A DNA stretch of 64,000 nucleotides from Fragum whitleyi (taxonomy: Eukaryota; Mollusca; Bivalvia; Cardiida; Cardiidae), in NCBI GenBank assembly GCA_948146395.1, contig OX411548.1, forward strand, positions 61,585,020 through 61,649,019. The letters are read 5' to 3'. Of this stretch, positions 9,427-20,484 are shown piece after piece. Within the stretch, counting starts at the first letter, position 1, and each line of letters opens with the position of its first letter. The position numbers and the translations under genes were made by a program. Under the pieces are notes generated by a model. The model saw nothing but the letters and a program-made list of their open reading frames with translations. It had not been told where the DNA came from and did no database searches.

Positions 9427-9755
9427 ATCTTCAAGAGTCAGCCTGATTAGCTCAGTTGGTAGAGCACAGTACTTCAAAACCATTGAAGTTTTACAGTGTG
9501 GGTTTGATTCCTGGGCTGGCACACAAACAAATTTATTGTCTTACGAATGAGATGTTAAACCGAGGTAATGTGAGACAGCGCTTTACACTGAGCAAGTTAA
9601 AGAACCATGGTGGATCTTAGTAGTAGTTTCTTCATGGATCCTTGCACTATAACACATAACAACTAACAGTCTTCTGGGGGCATTGCTCATATGAGCATGT
9701 ACTACGGTAGCGAGGATAAATTAATAGAAATACACACACAAACATCTTCAAGAGT
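9427..9755 (+). mobile_element. Full-length SINE of a second family, with perfect 12-bp target duplication
   Basis: ATCTTCAAGAGT at 9427-9438 and 9744-9755 flank a 305-bp element. The head has an A box (TTAGCTCAGTTGGTAGAGCA) and a B box (GGTTTGATTCC). The body includes GAGATGTTAAACCGAGGT, AAGAACCATGGTGGATCT and CTTCTGGGGGCATTGCTCAT, and the tail is ACACACACAAAC. A 5'-truncated copy is at 40442-40673. It begins 54 nt after the exon A donor. Confidence 0.85.
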
Positions 9756-9778
9756 TCTGTCATGAAGATTTAACCCTT

Positions 9779-9935
9779 GTCCTGCTAATCATAGCATATT
9801 TCTGCTGTACATTTATCTGTGGCAAACAATATAGACTAGGATCAGCCTGCACAGATGTGCAGTCTAATATCTGCCTATACCATCTGCTCTATATGTAACT
9901 ATTGTAGGAAAAGTTGAGCAAGCCTGGTTATAATG
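9779..9935. mobile_element. Decayed TTAA family B MITE
   Basis: TTAACCCTTGTCCTGCTAAT at the left; core GATCAGCCTGCACAGATGTG then CAGTCTAATATCTGCCTATA. The right TIR is degraded. Confidence 0.55.
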
Positions 9936-10199
9936 TAAAAAAAAATTGGGAATTTGATTGAAATGAAAATTTAACTAAAGAGAATAAGGGTGTTGACTCT
10001 ATGGAGTAACATAGCATTTGTATATACAGGTCCTAGCCAATTTGCAGTACAGAAAGTAGGCAAGTGACTGTCCAGAAAGTTAACATCCCTAAAATGTCCA
10101 GAAATTATCATTCTTAAAAGAAAATCCTTTAGAAAAACAAATTACATAAATTGAATGGATGTAAGAAAGGACTAATTAGTCTGTAATTGTCTTGAAAAT

Positions 10200-10436
10200 C
10201 AATTATAGAAAAAAAATCTAGGTTTAAAATGTGAACAGGAGGTGTAGAATAAGATCAGAGTGCACATATGTGCAGGCTGATCTTTGTCTTTACCTCCTGC
10301 TAAATAGTAATATTTCAAATTGAAGAAAAGGTAGCGTAGACTAAGATCAGACAGAACATAAATGCATGTTGATCTTTTTCCATGCCTTCTGCAAAAATTA
10401 GAATTTCCATATTCAGCTTGAAAAGAGTTAATTAAT
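10200..10436. mobile_element. TTAA family B MITE remnant with two cores
   Basis: AAGATCAGAGTGCACATATG-TGCAGGCTGATCTTTGTC near 10250-10290 and a second, GACTAAGATCAGACAG..TGCATGTTGATCTTTTTC, near 10342-10380. The right end TATTCAGCTTGAAAAGAGTTAA resembles the family TIR. Either a tandem pair or a duplication. Confidence 0.5.
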
Positions 10437-10821
10437 CAAGACTAAACCTAACTTGTGGCAAGGCTTCTGGGTCCATTTTGAGTGTTCTTAGGTTTAAAGT
10501 TCACATGAAAAATTGATAAAGTAACCAGACCTTTTCATCAGTTTAAAGAGAATTGTGTCCCTTGGGCCCTACAAAAGGTCGCTAAGCTTGTAACACAAGT
10601 AGTTTTACTCGGCCAAATAAGGTCGGAATAGGCTTAATTAGGTATTTGTATCTAGTTTTTATCATGTCAAAACTCGGGGTTTGCCATTGGAAATTAATTC
10701 TTCTTTGAATTGGTAGACTTTGAATTTTGGTACCATACCACGAGGGGGCAAAAAATGAAAAATCCAACTTGAACATTATTTTGAGTTGTTTGTGAAACTA
10801 GACCAATTGCATTTTATATAC

Positions 10822-11063
10822 TTAATCCTTGTCATGCTGAGTCTGGAATATTCCTGCTTTGGAAGGAGCTATAGACAAAGATCAGCCTGCACATATGTGC
10901 AGTCTGATCTTAGTCCATACCCCCTGTTCTGCATTTTTAAAACCAGAAAAAGGTATAATAATTATATTCTTGATATAAATACTGACTCACACTCACGCTG
11001 TAAGCCCTTTGATTTAAACATTTTTTTTTTTCAAAGGTTTCTATTTAGCATGACAAGGGTTAA
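10822..11063. mobile_element. TTAA MITE, family B
   Basis: From TTAATCCTTGTCATGCTGAG to TAGCATGACAAGGGTTAA with TTAA at both ends. Core GATCAGCCTGCACATATGTG then CAGTCTGATCTTAGTC. The open frame over it (MFVKLDQ...) is not a gene. Confidence 0.8.
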
Positions 11064-11099
11064 AAAAGATGATGATTGCAACAATATGTTACTCATGGT

Positions 11100-11530
11100 G
11101 TGACCATGCTCACATTATTGGTGTTTGGTGATTTCAATCTTTGTCAAGGAAAAAGGAGCCTTCATGTAAAATTGTGTAACCTTGAATCTTTCTACATGCA
11201 TTTATGGATTGATTTTCCTGAAATTTTCAAACAACACTCTGTGTTATATGACCATTTTAGGGGTATGTGTAAAACTATTGTTAGTTGGTATGCATTTATC
11301 ATTTTTTATCACTGACCCATCGATGGGCTAAATGTGTCTATTTGACTCCATGGTAATATGTCATGGAAAAAGGAGCTTACATGTGAAATTGCTTATCAAG
11401 ACAACTTCTATTACATTTATGAATGGATTTGCTGAAACTTGGATGGAGCTGTCCCAAAGAACTGTCTATTTAAGCCCTAGATTTCATTGAAGAATATTTT
11501 ATTTTCATGAAGAAAGGGATTGTTGGCTTG
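11100..11530 (+). mobile_element. Degenerate repeat with two ~205-bp related units
   Basis: GTCAAGGAAAAAGGAGCCTT, TGCATTTATGGATTGATTTT and CTGAAATTT near 11145-11225 recur as CATGGAAAAAGGAGCTTA, CATTTATGAATGGATTTGCT and GAAACTTGG near 11354-11440. This reads like a decayed core of a Helentron-like repeat, without clear ends. Confidence 0.4.
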
Positions 11531-11754
11531 GAGTACTTTTAGATTCTGATAGAATTTATAAGTGCTGTATAATTAAAAATAAATCAAATTACTAGTATCA
11601 TTTTAATCAGGGATTTTAAGTTGGAATTCTGATTGAATCTTGTATTTTGAAGTGCTGTTCACGCTAACTCAATGAAAATTTTAATTTCTTAATTCTATGT
11701 ACTTTAGATGTGAAGAAAACATAATATTTTCTTCAATGTTTTCATCTAGAGTGA

Positions 11755-12035
11755 CTGATACTTTTATACTCCTACATTGATTAGATCGGGGGGGGCATAC
11801 TATTTTACCATGGTCTATCTGTCTGCTGATTGCCAAAACTTAAAGCCCAAAATTATGTCAGATACAATACCCATATTTGGCATGGTATGATGATATTTAT
11901 AGAATTCATTGATTGTATGCTAATACCCATGACAATGTCATCTAAAAAGGTCAAGGTCATCTATCAAGGTCAAACCTGTGAAATGAATTGCAGTTTTGAG
12001 GATACCTGTGTTTCACAAGCACATCTTGCTTTCAA
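11755..12035 (+). mobile_element. Helentron-like remnant, GTGTTTCACAAACACA-ended family
   Basis: Starts near ATCGGGGGGGGCATACTATT, with TTTGGCATGGTATGATGAT, AGGTCAAGGTCATCTATCAA and GGTCAAAC. It ends CTGTGTTTCACAAGCACATC-TTGCTTT, a terminal hairpin plus tail. Relatives are at 21725-22253, 33975-34200 and 60640-60892. Confidence 0.6.
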
Positions 12036-12084
12036 TCTTATTGAAAAAACAAGTCTTATAAATCACCACATCAATCACTCAAAG

Positions 12085-12144
12085 CAAACAGTTGTAACTG
12101 CCTATATGTATATTTAGGCAGTTACAAGTGTTTCGTGTTGAGCC
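12085..12144. mobile_element. Foldback MITE, ACTGCCTATA subtype
   Basis: CAAACAGTTGTAACTGCCTA mirrored by TAGGCAGTTACAAGTGTTTC then GTGTTGAGCC. The outer end of the left arm is lost. Confidence 0.65.
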
Positions 12145-12149
12145 ATCAA

Positions 12150-12660
12150 CATGTTTCAAAGAATTAGCTGATATTCCTAATACAATTACTTTTGTAACGG
12201 TAAAGTGTCATTCTAAAGATCTAACAAAATAATTTGGTTACTTTGCCCTCTACCTGTAATGTCTAACACATTAAAAGTCGCCATAAAAACCCGCAGTTAT
12301 TTGTGGCACTCAAGTTCTACAACCAATATCATAACTTGGAAAATAAAATCAATTCTATTGTCTGTAACTTCAAGACAAAATTTATAGGCCGTAATAAATC
12401 AAACACTTTGTTTAAAATAGAGAAATGTTCATATAAACAACATTAAAACAGGTAATATAGTTCAGGGCCAACTTGAAAACCACATGGGCATACTTTAGGC
12501 TCATTACAAAAACTGGTGATTAGTAGAGTTTTAGTTATTAACCCTTTCTTGAGATACCTTTTAATTAAAGGGTTGACAATGTCACAAAAAAAGAAAAAAA
12601 TGTTTTATAATGAAGAATATTGTATTTTCAGGCTTTGCTGATTGTAGTCTTGCAAAACCC
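12150..12660. other. Unique AT-rich intron sequence
   Basis: Nothing recognised; no splice-supported coding segment. Confidence 0.5.
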
Positions 12661-12666
12661 TTAAAA

Positions 12667-12885
12667 ATGAGCCTGTGGGTGACATTTCCAACATATATGA
12701 AACATACATAAAGCAAAGGCGCTGTCCAGTCTGTGCCTCCACACAGCCTGAGAGTATTCACTTTGCACTTTATAGAAAGATAAGGTCCTAAAGTATTAGT
12801 AGATGGTCAGGCCTCTTGTCACACAGTGCAGCTGTTTGGGCTGCTGAATGTTTGCGCCTCAAACAATGTCAAATTGTTGTGCCTG
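12667..12885. mobile_element. Decayed TTGAGCCTGTGCATGA MITE
   Basis: ATGAGCCTGTGGGTGACATT, TCCAACATAT, AAAGCAAAGGCGCTGTCCAG, TGTGCCTCCACACAGCCTGA and TAAGGTCCTAAAGTATTAGT follow the order of blocks in 2080-2321. The right TIR is nearly lost. Confidence 0.55.
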
Positions 12886-13155
12886 TTAAAGCCTTAAAAT
12901 TGCTTGAAACTCTTGAAAAATCCTTTAATGTAATTCCAAAATTTGAAGAATACATTATATATCTGCCAACAATAGAACAAAAGTCAGCCCAAGGAGATTA
13001 GGTCTACAAGATTTTGAATAGATCTAATTACATAAAAAAAGAAAGAAATGCATGAAAATGAATGAAAAAAAAAAAATAGATAATTGGCTTATGCTTACAT
13101 ACTTGAAATATCTTTCTCATGATGTTGTTGGTAAAAGAAAAAAGAGAAAATGCAA

Positions 13156-13427
13156 CTTTTCATGCAAAAAGGGACCATCTGAGAATTCTGTAAAATAGAT
13201 ATTTGAAAAAGAGGTTGATTCTTAGTACAGGTCAACCAGAAGTAGCATTTCAAAAATTCTTTCACATGAAGGTTGATTGATCAATTTCCAGATTTAGAAA
13301 ATTAGTAAAATTGGGAAAAATTTTGACCCTCAGTTAGTCTGCCCAATCCGCACAATCTGACTAGGTTCTATTTTTTACGCACTTCCCAGATGATCCCTTT
13401 TAGTGTGACGGGTCACAAATATTTCCA
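13156..13427. mobile_element. TIR MITE, GACCATCTGGG family
   Basis: CATGCAAAAAGGGACCATCT is mirrored by CAGATGATCCCTTTTAGTGT, then GACGGGTCAC. The internal SINE-like palindrome GTTAGTCTGCCCAATCCGCA / ATCTGACTAGG is decayed. Other copies: 17833-18088, 30820-31093, 37591-37849, partial 21238-21305 and 54198-54414. Confidence 0.7.
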
Positions 13428-13962
13428 TTCAGTTGTAAAGAGTTGGTATGTGGCCCTCCCTTGTGATTGGTAATTAAAATAGATCACTCTTTGTACATTT
13501 GGTAAAAATCTAATAGGTATTAGACATTAATCCCAAACCATATGTACCAGTGCTTGATAATCACATGTTAAACATGTTTGATGTTGAGAGCTCAAAATAT
13601 GAGAAGATGAAAAAGTCGGAGAATTCAATTGTGAATAGTTCTGTCTTAGAAAAGAGATTTTCCAGTATTAACGATTAATCTGAAATACTTTATGAAAGAA
13701 AAGCATGTAAAGAGGGTTATTGTTTGCAGAGATTAGAAAGAAAAGAATAGAAAGAGACAAAGTGGAAGGCCTGTAGAGCTTATTTCTATATAGTTGTCTA
13801 AAACTTAAAGCAGAGTGTTACGTGATGTTTATTTTCTTGCATATTAGGAATTATTCTTTTGCAGATGGGACAAATGTCAATGAATGATCACAGGTCAACC
13901 TTGTCTAAAATGCAAAGGTGACCTGTGAGTGCTCACTAAATCTTGTACTTCCTTGGCTTTAC

Positions 13963-14313
13963 GAGGTGTGGAATTCCCATGCCTGACTTGTCCGGCATGG
14001 GCTTTTCCACCCAAAGGCGAGTACATTTTACAACGCCCGTTGTCTGTAGACAAGTGAATACAAGAACTAATCTTGATACAGTACTAGAAGGATCTAGGAG
14101 AAAAGTCATCCTATTGTTTGTACAAAGATAGGAAAATATTGTCTTTAATGAAGAAAATGCTGGATTACAGCATTTTCTTCATTAAAAAACAATGTTTTTC
14201 TGAATATTAATCAATTCATTTATGTGGGCAAGTTTGTTTTGATCCTGGACAAGTGGGAAATCAACTTTTACTATTCCATGGACAAGTGGAGAAAAGTCAT
14301 ATTTCCACACCCC
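13963..14313. mobile_element. ~350-bp TIR MITE, GGTGTGGAATTCC family
   Basis: GAGGTGTGGAATTCCCATGC at the left, ATATTTCCACACCCCT at the right. It contains a perfect foldback, AGAAAATGCTG / CAGCATTTTCT, near 14152-14173, and repeated CTTGTC..GACAAGTGG motifs. The same element is inverted at 26550-26875. Confidence 0.65.
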
Positions 14314-14783
14314 TGGCATCTATAGGATACTTACGAAACAATGATTGCAAGGACACAAGTAAACTAAGCTTAAATCTCGCCAGTTCTGAAATATTACATC
14401 CAGCAACAGCCTTATTGACAAACACAAAAAAGGCGAAAAGCTGCGTTGTTTGGATAACATGTAGTAATATTACCATAGCTTAACACAGGTTGCATTATTT
14501 GAAATTTTTGCAAAGCATAAATTAAAAAAAAAAAGCAAACATTTCAGCCAGCTTATTTTATCAAGCTCATTAAATCATGAAGCAAAACTATGAATATGGT
14601 GTTTCCAAACTTCCTCTCAAGCTGAAAGGTTAAAAGTAACTTCTTCTATTTATTAGAAAGGTTTTACGGTTGAATTGAGTCTTTCTTCAGTGATCACTTC
14701 AGGCTTACAAAAAAGCTATGCCCACTTGTCCACTCTTACTGTATTCCATGAAGTTTATAATGTTTAAGGAAGTGGTTCCATAT

Positions 14784-14942
14784 AAGGAAGTGGTTCCGTA
14801 ATAGTTCCGCATACTTCAGAACTCATGATTTTACACAATGTTGACCGAGGTTTCCTAATGAAATCATTAGAAAACCTCGGTTAACACTGTTAAAGTTGAT
14901 GACTTCCGAAACGTTGTGGAACTATTATGGGTCCACTACCTT
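14784..14942. mobile_element. ~150-bp foldback MITE, GTAGTGGACC family
   Basis: AAGGAAGTGGTTCCGTAATA-GTTCCGC is mirrored by TGTGGAACTATTATGGGTCC-ACTACCTT. The inner arms are ACCGAGGTTTCCTAATGA / TCATTAGAAAACCTCGGT. Also at 37077-37222 and 42628-42789. Confidence 0.75.
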
Positions 14943-15520
14943 ATAAGCTTAAGGCTCACAATTAGAATGAAGTCTGATTATAGTTAATTAAACTACAACT
15001 CAAGTTTCTTTGAAATAAAATTGACTACATAGACATGCAGGCATCGATCTGCAGTGTCAATTTTACTTTCCCTCTTCATGCAGGAATGACTTTACAATTA
15101 TCACTGCAGACAGGGAATTACCATATTTGGAAAAATAACTGAAATATCCTGTGAAGGATTCATCATTATAAATCATTGCTTTCAATAGGAAAAACTGGAA
15201 AATCTGATTCAACCTTTATTACCATGGTAATTATGAAATATAACAATTTCTGTGTGGCCAGACCTTTTAGCTAGTATTAAACTTGGCTGTTTTGGATGGT
15301 AAACAAGGGGTTTATTGCAGCAGTTTGTGTTGGTGTTTTCAGATTATAAAAAAGAGCCAACAATTACTTAATGGGGAGTGTAACATATTTCAGATAAGAT
15401 GAACTTGCACAAAAGTCTGCATGTCTTGGAAAGTCACACATTCCCTTAATATGTATGTCTGTGATTGCTAGATTGGGTTTCAAAATAACTTGACCCATCT
15501 GTTGTCCACCACGAGTAGAT
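14943..15520. other. Unique intron sequence
   Basis: Nothing recognised. Confidence 0.4.
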
Positions 15521-15522
15521 GA

Positions 15523-15586
15523 GGGGTCTGTGCAATGCTATTGTATAATATTCATAAGCACTAACAATAGTCTTGTGCTAACCCCT
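15523..15586. mobile_element. Decayed GTGCCTATA foldback
   Basis: GGGGTCTGTGCAATGCTATT is mirrored by ACAATAGTCTTGTGCTAACC. The centre has diverged. Confidence 0.55.
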
Positions 15587-15651
15587 TTCCTATTTGAAAT
15601 TGATATTCACAAATCTCCAAGGTCAAGGTCTCGGTCCAATGGCAAATCTAT

Positions 15652-15719
15652 GGCTTAGTACAAAACAGTTGTAACTGCCTATAGACATATAGGCAGTTTC
15701 AACTGTTTCACGCTGAGCC
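15652..15719. mobile_element. Foldback MITE, ACTGCCTATA subtype
   Basis: GGCTTAGTACAAAACAGTTG-TAACTGCCTATA and TATAGGCAGTTT-CAACTGTTTCACGCTGAGCC. Only 65 bp separate it from the decayed copy at 15523. Confidence 0.75.
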
Positions 15720-15800
15720 AGCGAAATGCTACAATTAAGCTTGTTCGTGTAATAGTTGCTATATTTATAGATGGCTTTTAGTTTGAATTTGCACAATTGT

Positions 15801-16096
15801 TCTTCTTAATAAGGCTGTCGTCATAGCGCAGTTGATAGAGCGTCAGACTGTCAATCTAGAGGTCCCGGGTTCGATCCCCAACAGCAGCACTCATTCTTTA
15901 CGGCTATTTGTCTCTCACCCATGGGTTGATAATTGTAGACCTATGTGAGATAGAAGCTGGAGGCTAGGAAAAGATGTGATGGTTGTACTAGTAAGAGAAA
16001 TACAAGGAATCCATTGTTAGGTGCTCCAGCCTCAGCGATATAACTGGAAAAATGTTGAAAGGGTGGTAATCTCCATTCAATCAATCTTCTCAATAA
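15801..16096 (+). mobile_element. Full-length tRNA-derived SINE with target duplication
   Basis: Flanked by TCTTCTTAATAA (15801-15812) and TCTTCTCAATAA (16085-16096), 11 of 12 matching. The head GTCATAGCGCAGTTGATAGA carries an A box; the anticodon-like loop is CTGTCAA and the B box is GGTTCGATCCC. The body has TTGTCTCTCACCCATGGGTT, AGACCTATGTGAGATAGAAG and GGTGCTCCAGCCTC. The tail is CATTCAATCAATC. Confidence 0.85.
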
Positions 16097-16139
16097 AATG
16101 ATGTGCTGTATGAAACAAATTTTCAGACAGCTCAAAGGT

Positions 16140-17470
16140 AAAGGTCATGAGTTAAGGTCATTTTCTAAAATTGAACTATTACAGGTCCTTTCACTAATAT
16201 GTATGGATGGATTTCTATAAATACCTTGACACTGTAACTTTTTCAATTATAAAAAAGATGTTTGTTTAAATTGGCTTTGTAGATAGCTCTAAAGTTGAAA
16301 GTCAAATTCATGTGGGCAGGTTATACTAGCTGTCTTTGCGTGGACAACCTTTTGAGGTTTAACTATACAAAACTTAAACCCATAAAAAGCTTGACAGTTT
16401 AGTTCCTTTTCATGTCGCAATCTTGTTTTAATGTAACAGAATGGGATATTTACAACATATGACTGAACAAAGCAAAAAAAAATCTACTGAAATGAACTTC
16501 ACCATTTTCAAGACAATTATTTGAGATCTGATAAAAGTTTCATATTTTCAATGCTGTTCAATATTTGTAATACTGTCATACATATAAAACAGGGTTATTT
16601 TAGATGATTTTCCCTTATTAAACACCATTACAATGCAGCAATAAATGATTATTGCTGGTTTTGTAAAACTAAATGGATGAAATTATATAAAATCAGTTAA
16701 TGATTTGTAACTTGCTGAAATTAATGTAAACTACCCATAATTAGCAATGATGAAATATTTCTCAGACTTCCATTTGGATATTAAACAAAAACAACAACTA
16801 CAACAACGAAACTATTAAAATAGTCAGTGATATCTAAAATTTTGCTGTAAGATAATTTTTGCCTCATTTGCCAACATTAACCAACAATGGAGTCTTATAA
16901 TTTTGTCATTTGGTGAAGGATTAAGGGTTAAAATCTGTGATTCCTTTGTGATTTAAATTATTTCGTACAGTACTTTATTTTGCATGCTATTTAAATGTCA
17001 AATTTTCCATTTTCTTTCATGTCTTGAACATATCCTTCCGAGGAACAAGTTTGACATTTGACAAAACCTGACAGAAAAACTGTTTAAATCGACATATTTT
17101 GAATAATGTATTCCGTTCATCAGACTCCGTGTCATATTTTATCAAGAAACTCGTCATGAAAGTTCCGTATTTTCTGCCATAAACTTACTTGAAATGGATT
17201 TAAAAGAACGACTTTTGAGTTGAGAATTTTACATATAAATTGAAAGATTGTATCTCAGTAGTGAATTTTATGCATCAAATATGTATGATGTCATATGGAA
17301 ACGTAGACAATTATTATTTTATTCCCCGAACTTATTCTGAATGCAAATGTTTGGTATTTCTGAATTTGCTTAAATTTGATAAGCTTAAAGCTGTGACATG
17401 TCATTTTGAAATTAGCCCTGTGGGAATTTCAATTTGGTTCACAAATAAGTACTTAATCTGTTTATAGACT
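16140..17470. other. Unique AT-rich intron sequence
   Basis: Over 1.3 kb with no repeat, palindrome or coding signal that I recognise. Confidence 0.5.
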
Positions 17471-17471
17471 T

Positions 17472-17750
17472 ACATACTCCACCATAGCACAGTTGGTTAG
17501 GCATAAGACTTCCAATCTTGAAGTCATGGGTTCATTCCCCTGTGGCGGCAAATATCCTTTCCGACGTTTGACTCTCACCAATGGGTAGATAATTGTAAAC
17601 CTATGTGAGATAGCAGTCGGAGGCTAGGAAAGGGTGTAATGGTAGTACAGGTGAAAGAAATACCAAGAATCAATTGTTAGGTGCTCCGACCGCCGCGATA
17701 TGACTGAGATTGTTGAAAGCAGCGTTAAACCCAAAACAAACAAACATACT
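17472..17750 (+). mobile_element. Full-length tRNA-derived SINE, second head subtype
   Basis: Head CACCATAGCACAGTTGGTTA with an anticodon arm GACTTCCAATCTTGAAGTC and a B box GGTTCATTCCC. This differs from the CAGACTGTCAATCTA heads, while the body (CTCACCAATGGGTAGATAAT, AGGTGCTCCGACCGCCGCGA) and the CAAAC tail are those of the family. ACATACT flanks it at 17472-17478 and 17744-17750. Confidence 0.8.
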
Positions 17751-17832
17751 GTACCATGAATTGTTTTCACAATACTTGGAAAGAATGGTTGAAAACATAC
17801 AAAAAATGAAAAAAAAAATTAAAAAAAAATAA

Positions 17833-18088
17833 GGACCTGTCATGCGAAAGGGACCATCTAAGAACTCTTGAAAAGGAATATTTGAAAAAGAGATTGGGTC
17901 CAGCATAGGTCAATGAGGTCGCATCAAAAAGATTCTTCACTGGAAGGTAGATTGATCATTCTAGATTCAGAAAATAAGCGAAAAGCGAAAAGTTAAGACC
18001 CTAGTCAGACTGCGCAGTCTGTGCAGTCTGACTAGGGTCGTCACTTTAGGCACAACCCAGGTGGTCCCTTTTGGCATGACAGGTCACA
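17833..18088. mobile_element. TIR MITE, GACCATCTGGG family
   Basis: GGACCTGTCATGCGAAAGGG-ACCATCT is mirrored by GGTGGTCCCTTTTGGCATGA-CAGGTCAC. The core hairpin is GACCCTAGTCAGACTGCGCA / TGTGCAGTCTGACTAGGGTC. Confidence 0.8.
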
Positions 18089-18399
18089 CTTAGAAAGAAG
18101 TTGTTATGGTCAGGGATAGAGTCTTAATTAATATTACACATGAATATTGCTTTTGACAAGACTTTTCTGTTTGTACCTCTTTTATGGTCAAGGTCATTTT
18201 TCAAGGTTAGATATTTTGAAAATTTATTGGAAAAACTTTTTCAAAAGTTATTTTCTTTTGTTGTTTTTCGTACTTTGATATCAAGAAGCAAAATAGGCTT
18301 TTTTTTTAGACAATTTGCCACCTTGTTTAATATAATTTCATATTGTGTTAATTTGAATTCTCAATTTTCAGCTTGATTTACCCAGTTTTCGCCAAGTTT

Positions 18400-18530
18400 G
18401 TGAAGTAAGATCTTCTCCTAACTTTGAGATGATGGGTTTGAATCCTTGAGCTGTGCAGTGCCAGTCATCCCCATGTGAAGATGTGTTACATTACGGAGCA
18501 TCTATTAGCAAATCAGGCTCAAGGATTTAC
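18400..18530 (+). mobile_element. Possible tRNA-like SINE remnant
   Basis: 'gtaagatcttctcctaac' .. 'gatgatgggtttgaatccttg' resembles an anticodon and B-box arm. No A box and no family body. Confidence 0.3.
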
Positions 18531-18784
18531 CCTCTGCTTTCAAAACTGCCACTATATGACTACTTCAAACTATATATAGAAGGTTACTTAAGCAATTTTT
18601 GGGGCTCATTTTCAAAAGGTGGAGGTTCAAATTCAAAGAAATAGGTGGGTTTTGCGAAACCCTGTGCATGATTGCAGGCTGTGACCTTGGTTGTTACAGA
18701 ACATCCTCTCCTGAGTGTGCTCAGAGCTTGTTAGAAAGTCAGAGTGATTTCATTTTCAAAATGGGAAAAATCATTATCCTTGAT

Positions 18785-18850
18785 TCAAACCCTATTTTGA
18801 AGGCACTATTTGGAATCGTCTGAAAAGTACCCACAATATAGGCTTTGGAT
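18785..18850. mobile_element. Foldback repeat, TTGTGGGTACTCATT family
   Basis: AAACCCTATTTTGAAGGCAC and AAAGTACCCACAATATAGGC are decayed opposing arms. Confidence 0.45.
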
Positions 18851-19164
18851 GAGAAATAACAGATTAGGAGTGTAATCTCTCTCAGGTCTCATCTGTAGGC
18901 CCCATGTTTGATTAAAACCCATTTATTATGCTCCCCGAAGGGAGAGCATATAGCCGCCGCTTTGTCTGTCCGTCCGTACGTCCGTAATTCCGTCCGCTGT
19001 CCATCCGTCCGTCCCCACCTATATCTCCATAACCCTTGGGCCAAATTGAATGAAACTTACCATGTGAACTCCCTATGATATAGTGATGATGCTTCTGTGA
19101 CAGTTTTTGGATTTGAGGCCTCATCACGGGAAAAGGGGACTTAGGGTAAAAAACAGTTTTTCCC

Positions 19165-19640
19165 AAATTTCTCCTAGTCTAAATGTCAGAATTTAGTGAA
19201 ATTTCATATTTGTGTAGCAAATCAGATGCCTTTTACTATAAACAATTTGAAATTAACGTAAAAAAAAAATATATCATGGAAAAAGGGGCCTTAATGTTTG
19301 TTACCTTTACGTAAGCGCGTAAATTACAGTTATTCTTTCATTTCTCCTAGTCTTATGCTCAGAATTTGGTGAAATTTCATATTTGTGTAGCAAATCAGAT
19401 GCCTTTTACTATAAACAATTTGAAATTAACGTAAAAAAAAATATATCATGGAAATAGGGGCCTTAATGTTTGTTACCTTTACGTGAGCGCGTAAATTACA
19501 GTTATTCTTTCATTTCTCCTAGTCTTATGCTCAGAATTTGATGAAATTTCACATTTGAGTAGCAAATCAGATGCTCTTTACCCTAAATTATTTGACATTT
19601 GTGTCTTAAAATATGTCATGCAAAAAGGGGGTTTAATGTT
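19165..19640 (+). repeat. ~173-bp tandem array (about 2.7 units)
   Basis: Units contain TTTCTCCTAGTCTTATGCTC, GTGAAATTTCATATTTGTGT, AGCAAATCAGATGCCTTTTA and CATGGAAAAAGGGGCCTTAA, starting near 19166, 19340 and 19512. The first two units are nearly identical. Confidence 0.85.
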
Positions 19641-19699
19641 TGTCAACCTTTATGTAAGCTGTATAAGATAACAGCTTATTTGAGTCTTTGAAATTTGAC

Positions 19700-20310
19700 C
19701 ACAGTGCATATCTCCTAAAGTATAATAGCTATCAACTTGAAACTTTATGGGTGGATAGACCTTATGTTGTGGAGAAGTGCAGTGCACAAGAACTACAACT
19801 CTTGCTTGCATAATTTTGGAGTTATTGCCCTTTGTTATTTTTGATACTTAGATTATGTCTGGAGCATATCTCCTAAAGTTAAATAGCTATCAACTTGAAA
19901 CTTTATGGGTGGATAGATCTCATGGAGGAGAAGTGCTATGCACAAGGACTTTAACTCTTGCTTGCATAATTTTGGAGTTACTGCCCTTTGTTATTTTTGA
20001 TACTTAGATTATATCTGGAGCATATCTCCTAAAGTATAATAGCTATCATCTTGAACATTCATGGGTGGATAGATCTCATGGAGGAGAAGTGCAGTGCACA
20101 AGAACTACAACTCTTACTTGCATAATTTTGCAGTAATGGCCCTTTGTTATTTTTGATACTTAGATTTTGTCTGGAGCATATCTCCTTAAGTATGATAGCT
20201 ATCAACTTGAAACTTTATGGGTGGATAGATCTCATTGAGAAGAAGTGCAATACACCAGAACTATAACTCTTGCTTGCATAATTTTGGAGTTATTGCCCTT
20301 TGTTATTTTT
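19700..20310 (+). repeat. ~156-bp tandem array (four units)
   Basis: Units start near 19706, 19865, 20021 and 20178 with GCATATCTCCTAAAGTATAA, then ATCAACTTGAAACTTTATGG, GTGGATAGATCTCATG and TTGCATAATTTTGGAGTTAT. The reverse-strand sequence at 63740-64000 is the same unit. Confidence 0.9.
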
Positions 20311-20484
20311 AATATATTTAATAGGAGGTAAATCTCTGACAGTACAAAAGAATCTTTAATCTAATAGGCTTCAGTTTACTATCAAGCTTTTGTGGCGGGG
20401 GATGTCCATGTCCAACATGGCTCTTGTTTTTGTGACAATGCCTTATTCGGGGAGCATAATCCGTCTCTGACGGCTCTTGTTTTA

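Larger units (their letters stand above)
18928..20482 (+). mobile_element. Helentron-like element 2, with two stacked 3' termini
   Basis: 5' TATGCTCCCCGAAGGGAGAG-CATA hairpin, then GTCCGTCCGT leader repeats. The 3' TTCGGGGAGCATA (20446-20458) is the inverse of the 5' end, followed by the hairpin CCGTCTCTGACGG and CTCTTGTTTT. A second complete terminus, ATGTCCATGTCCAACATGGC-TCTTGTTTTT, sits 30-40 bp upstream at 20402-20431; it matches the terminus of the element at 35351-36358. Two tandem arrays fill the body. No coding capacity. Confidence 0.75.

Noticed and set aside
15823..15895. Possible functional tRNA gene
   Set aside because: A and B boxes are present, but the acceptor and T stems do not pair as a proper cloverleaf and the sequence continues into the SINE body with a target duplication. 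The same applies to 9439-9520, 50459-50535 and 60283-60360.
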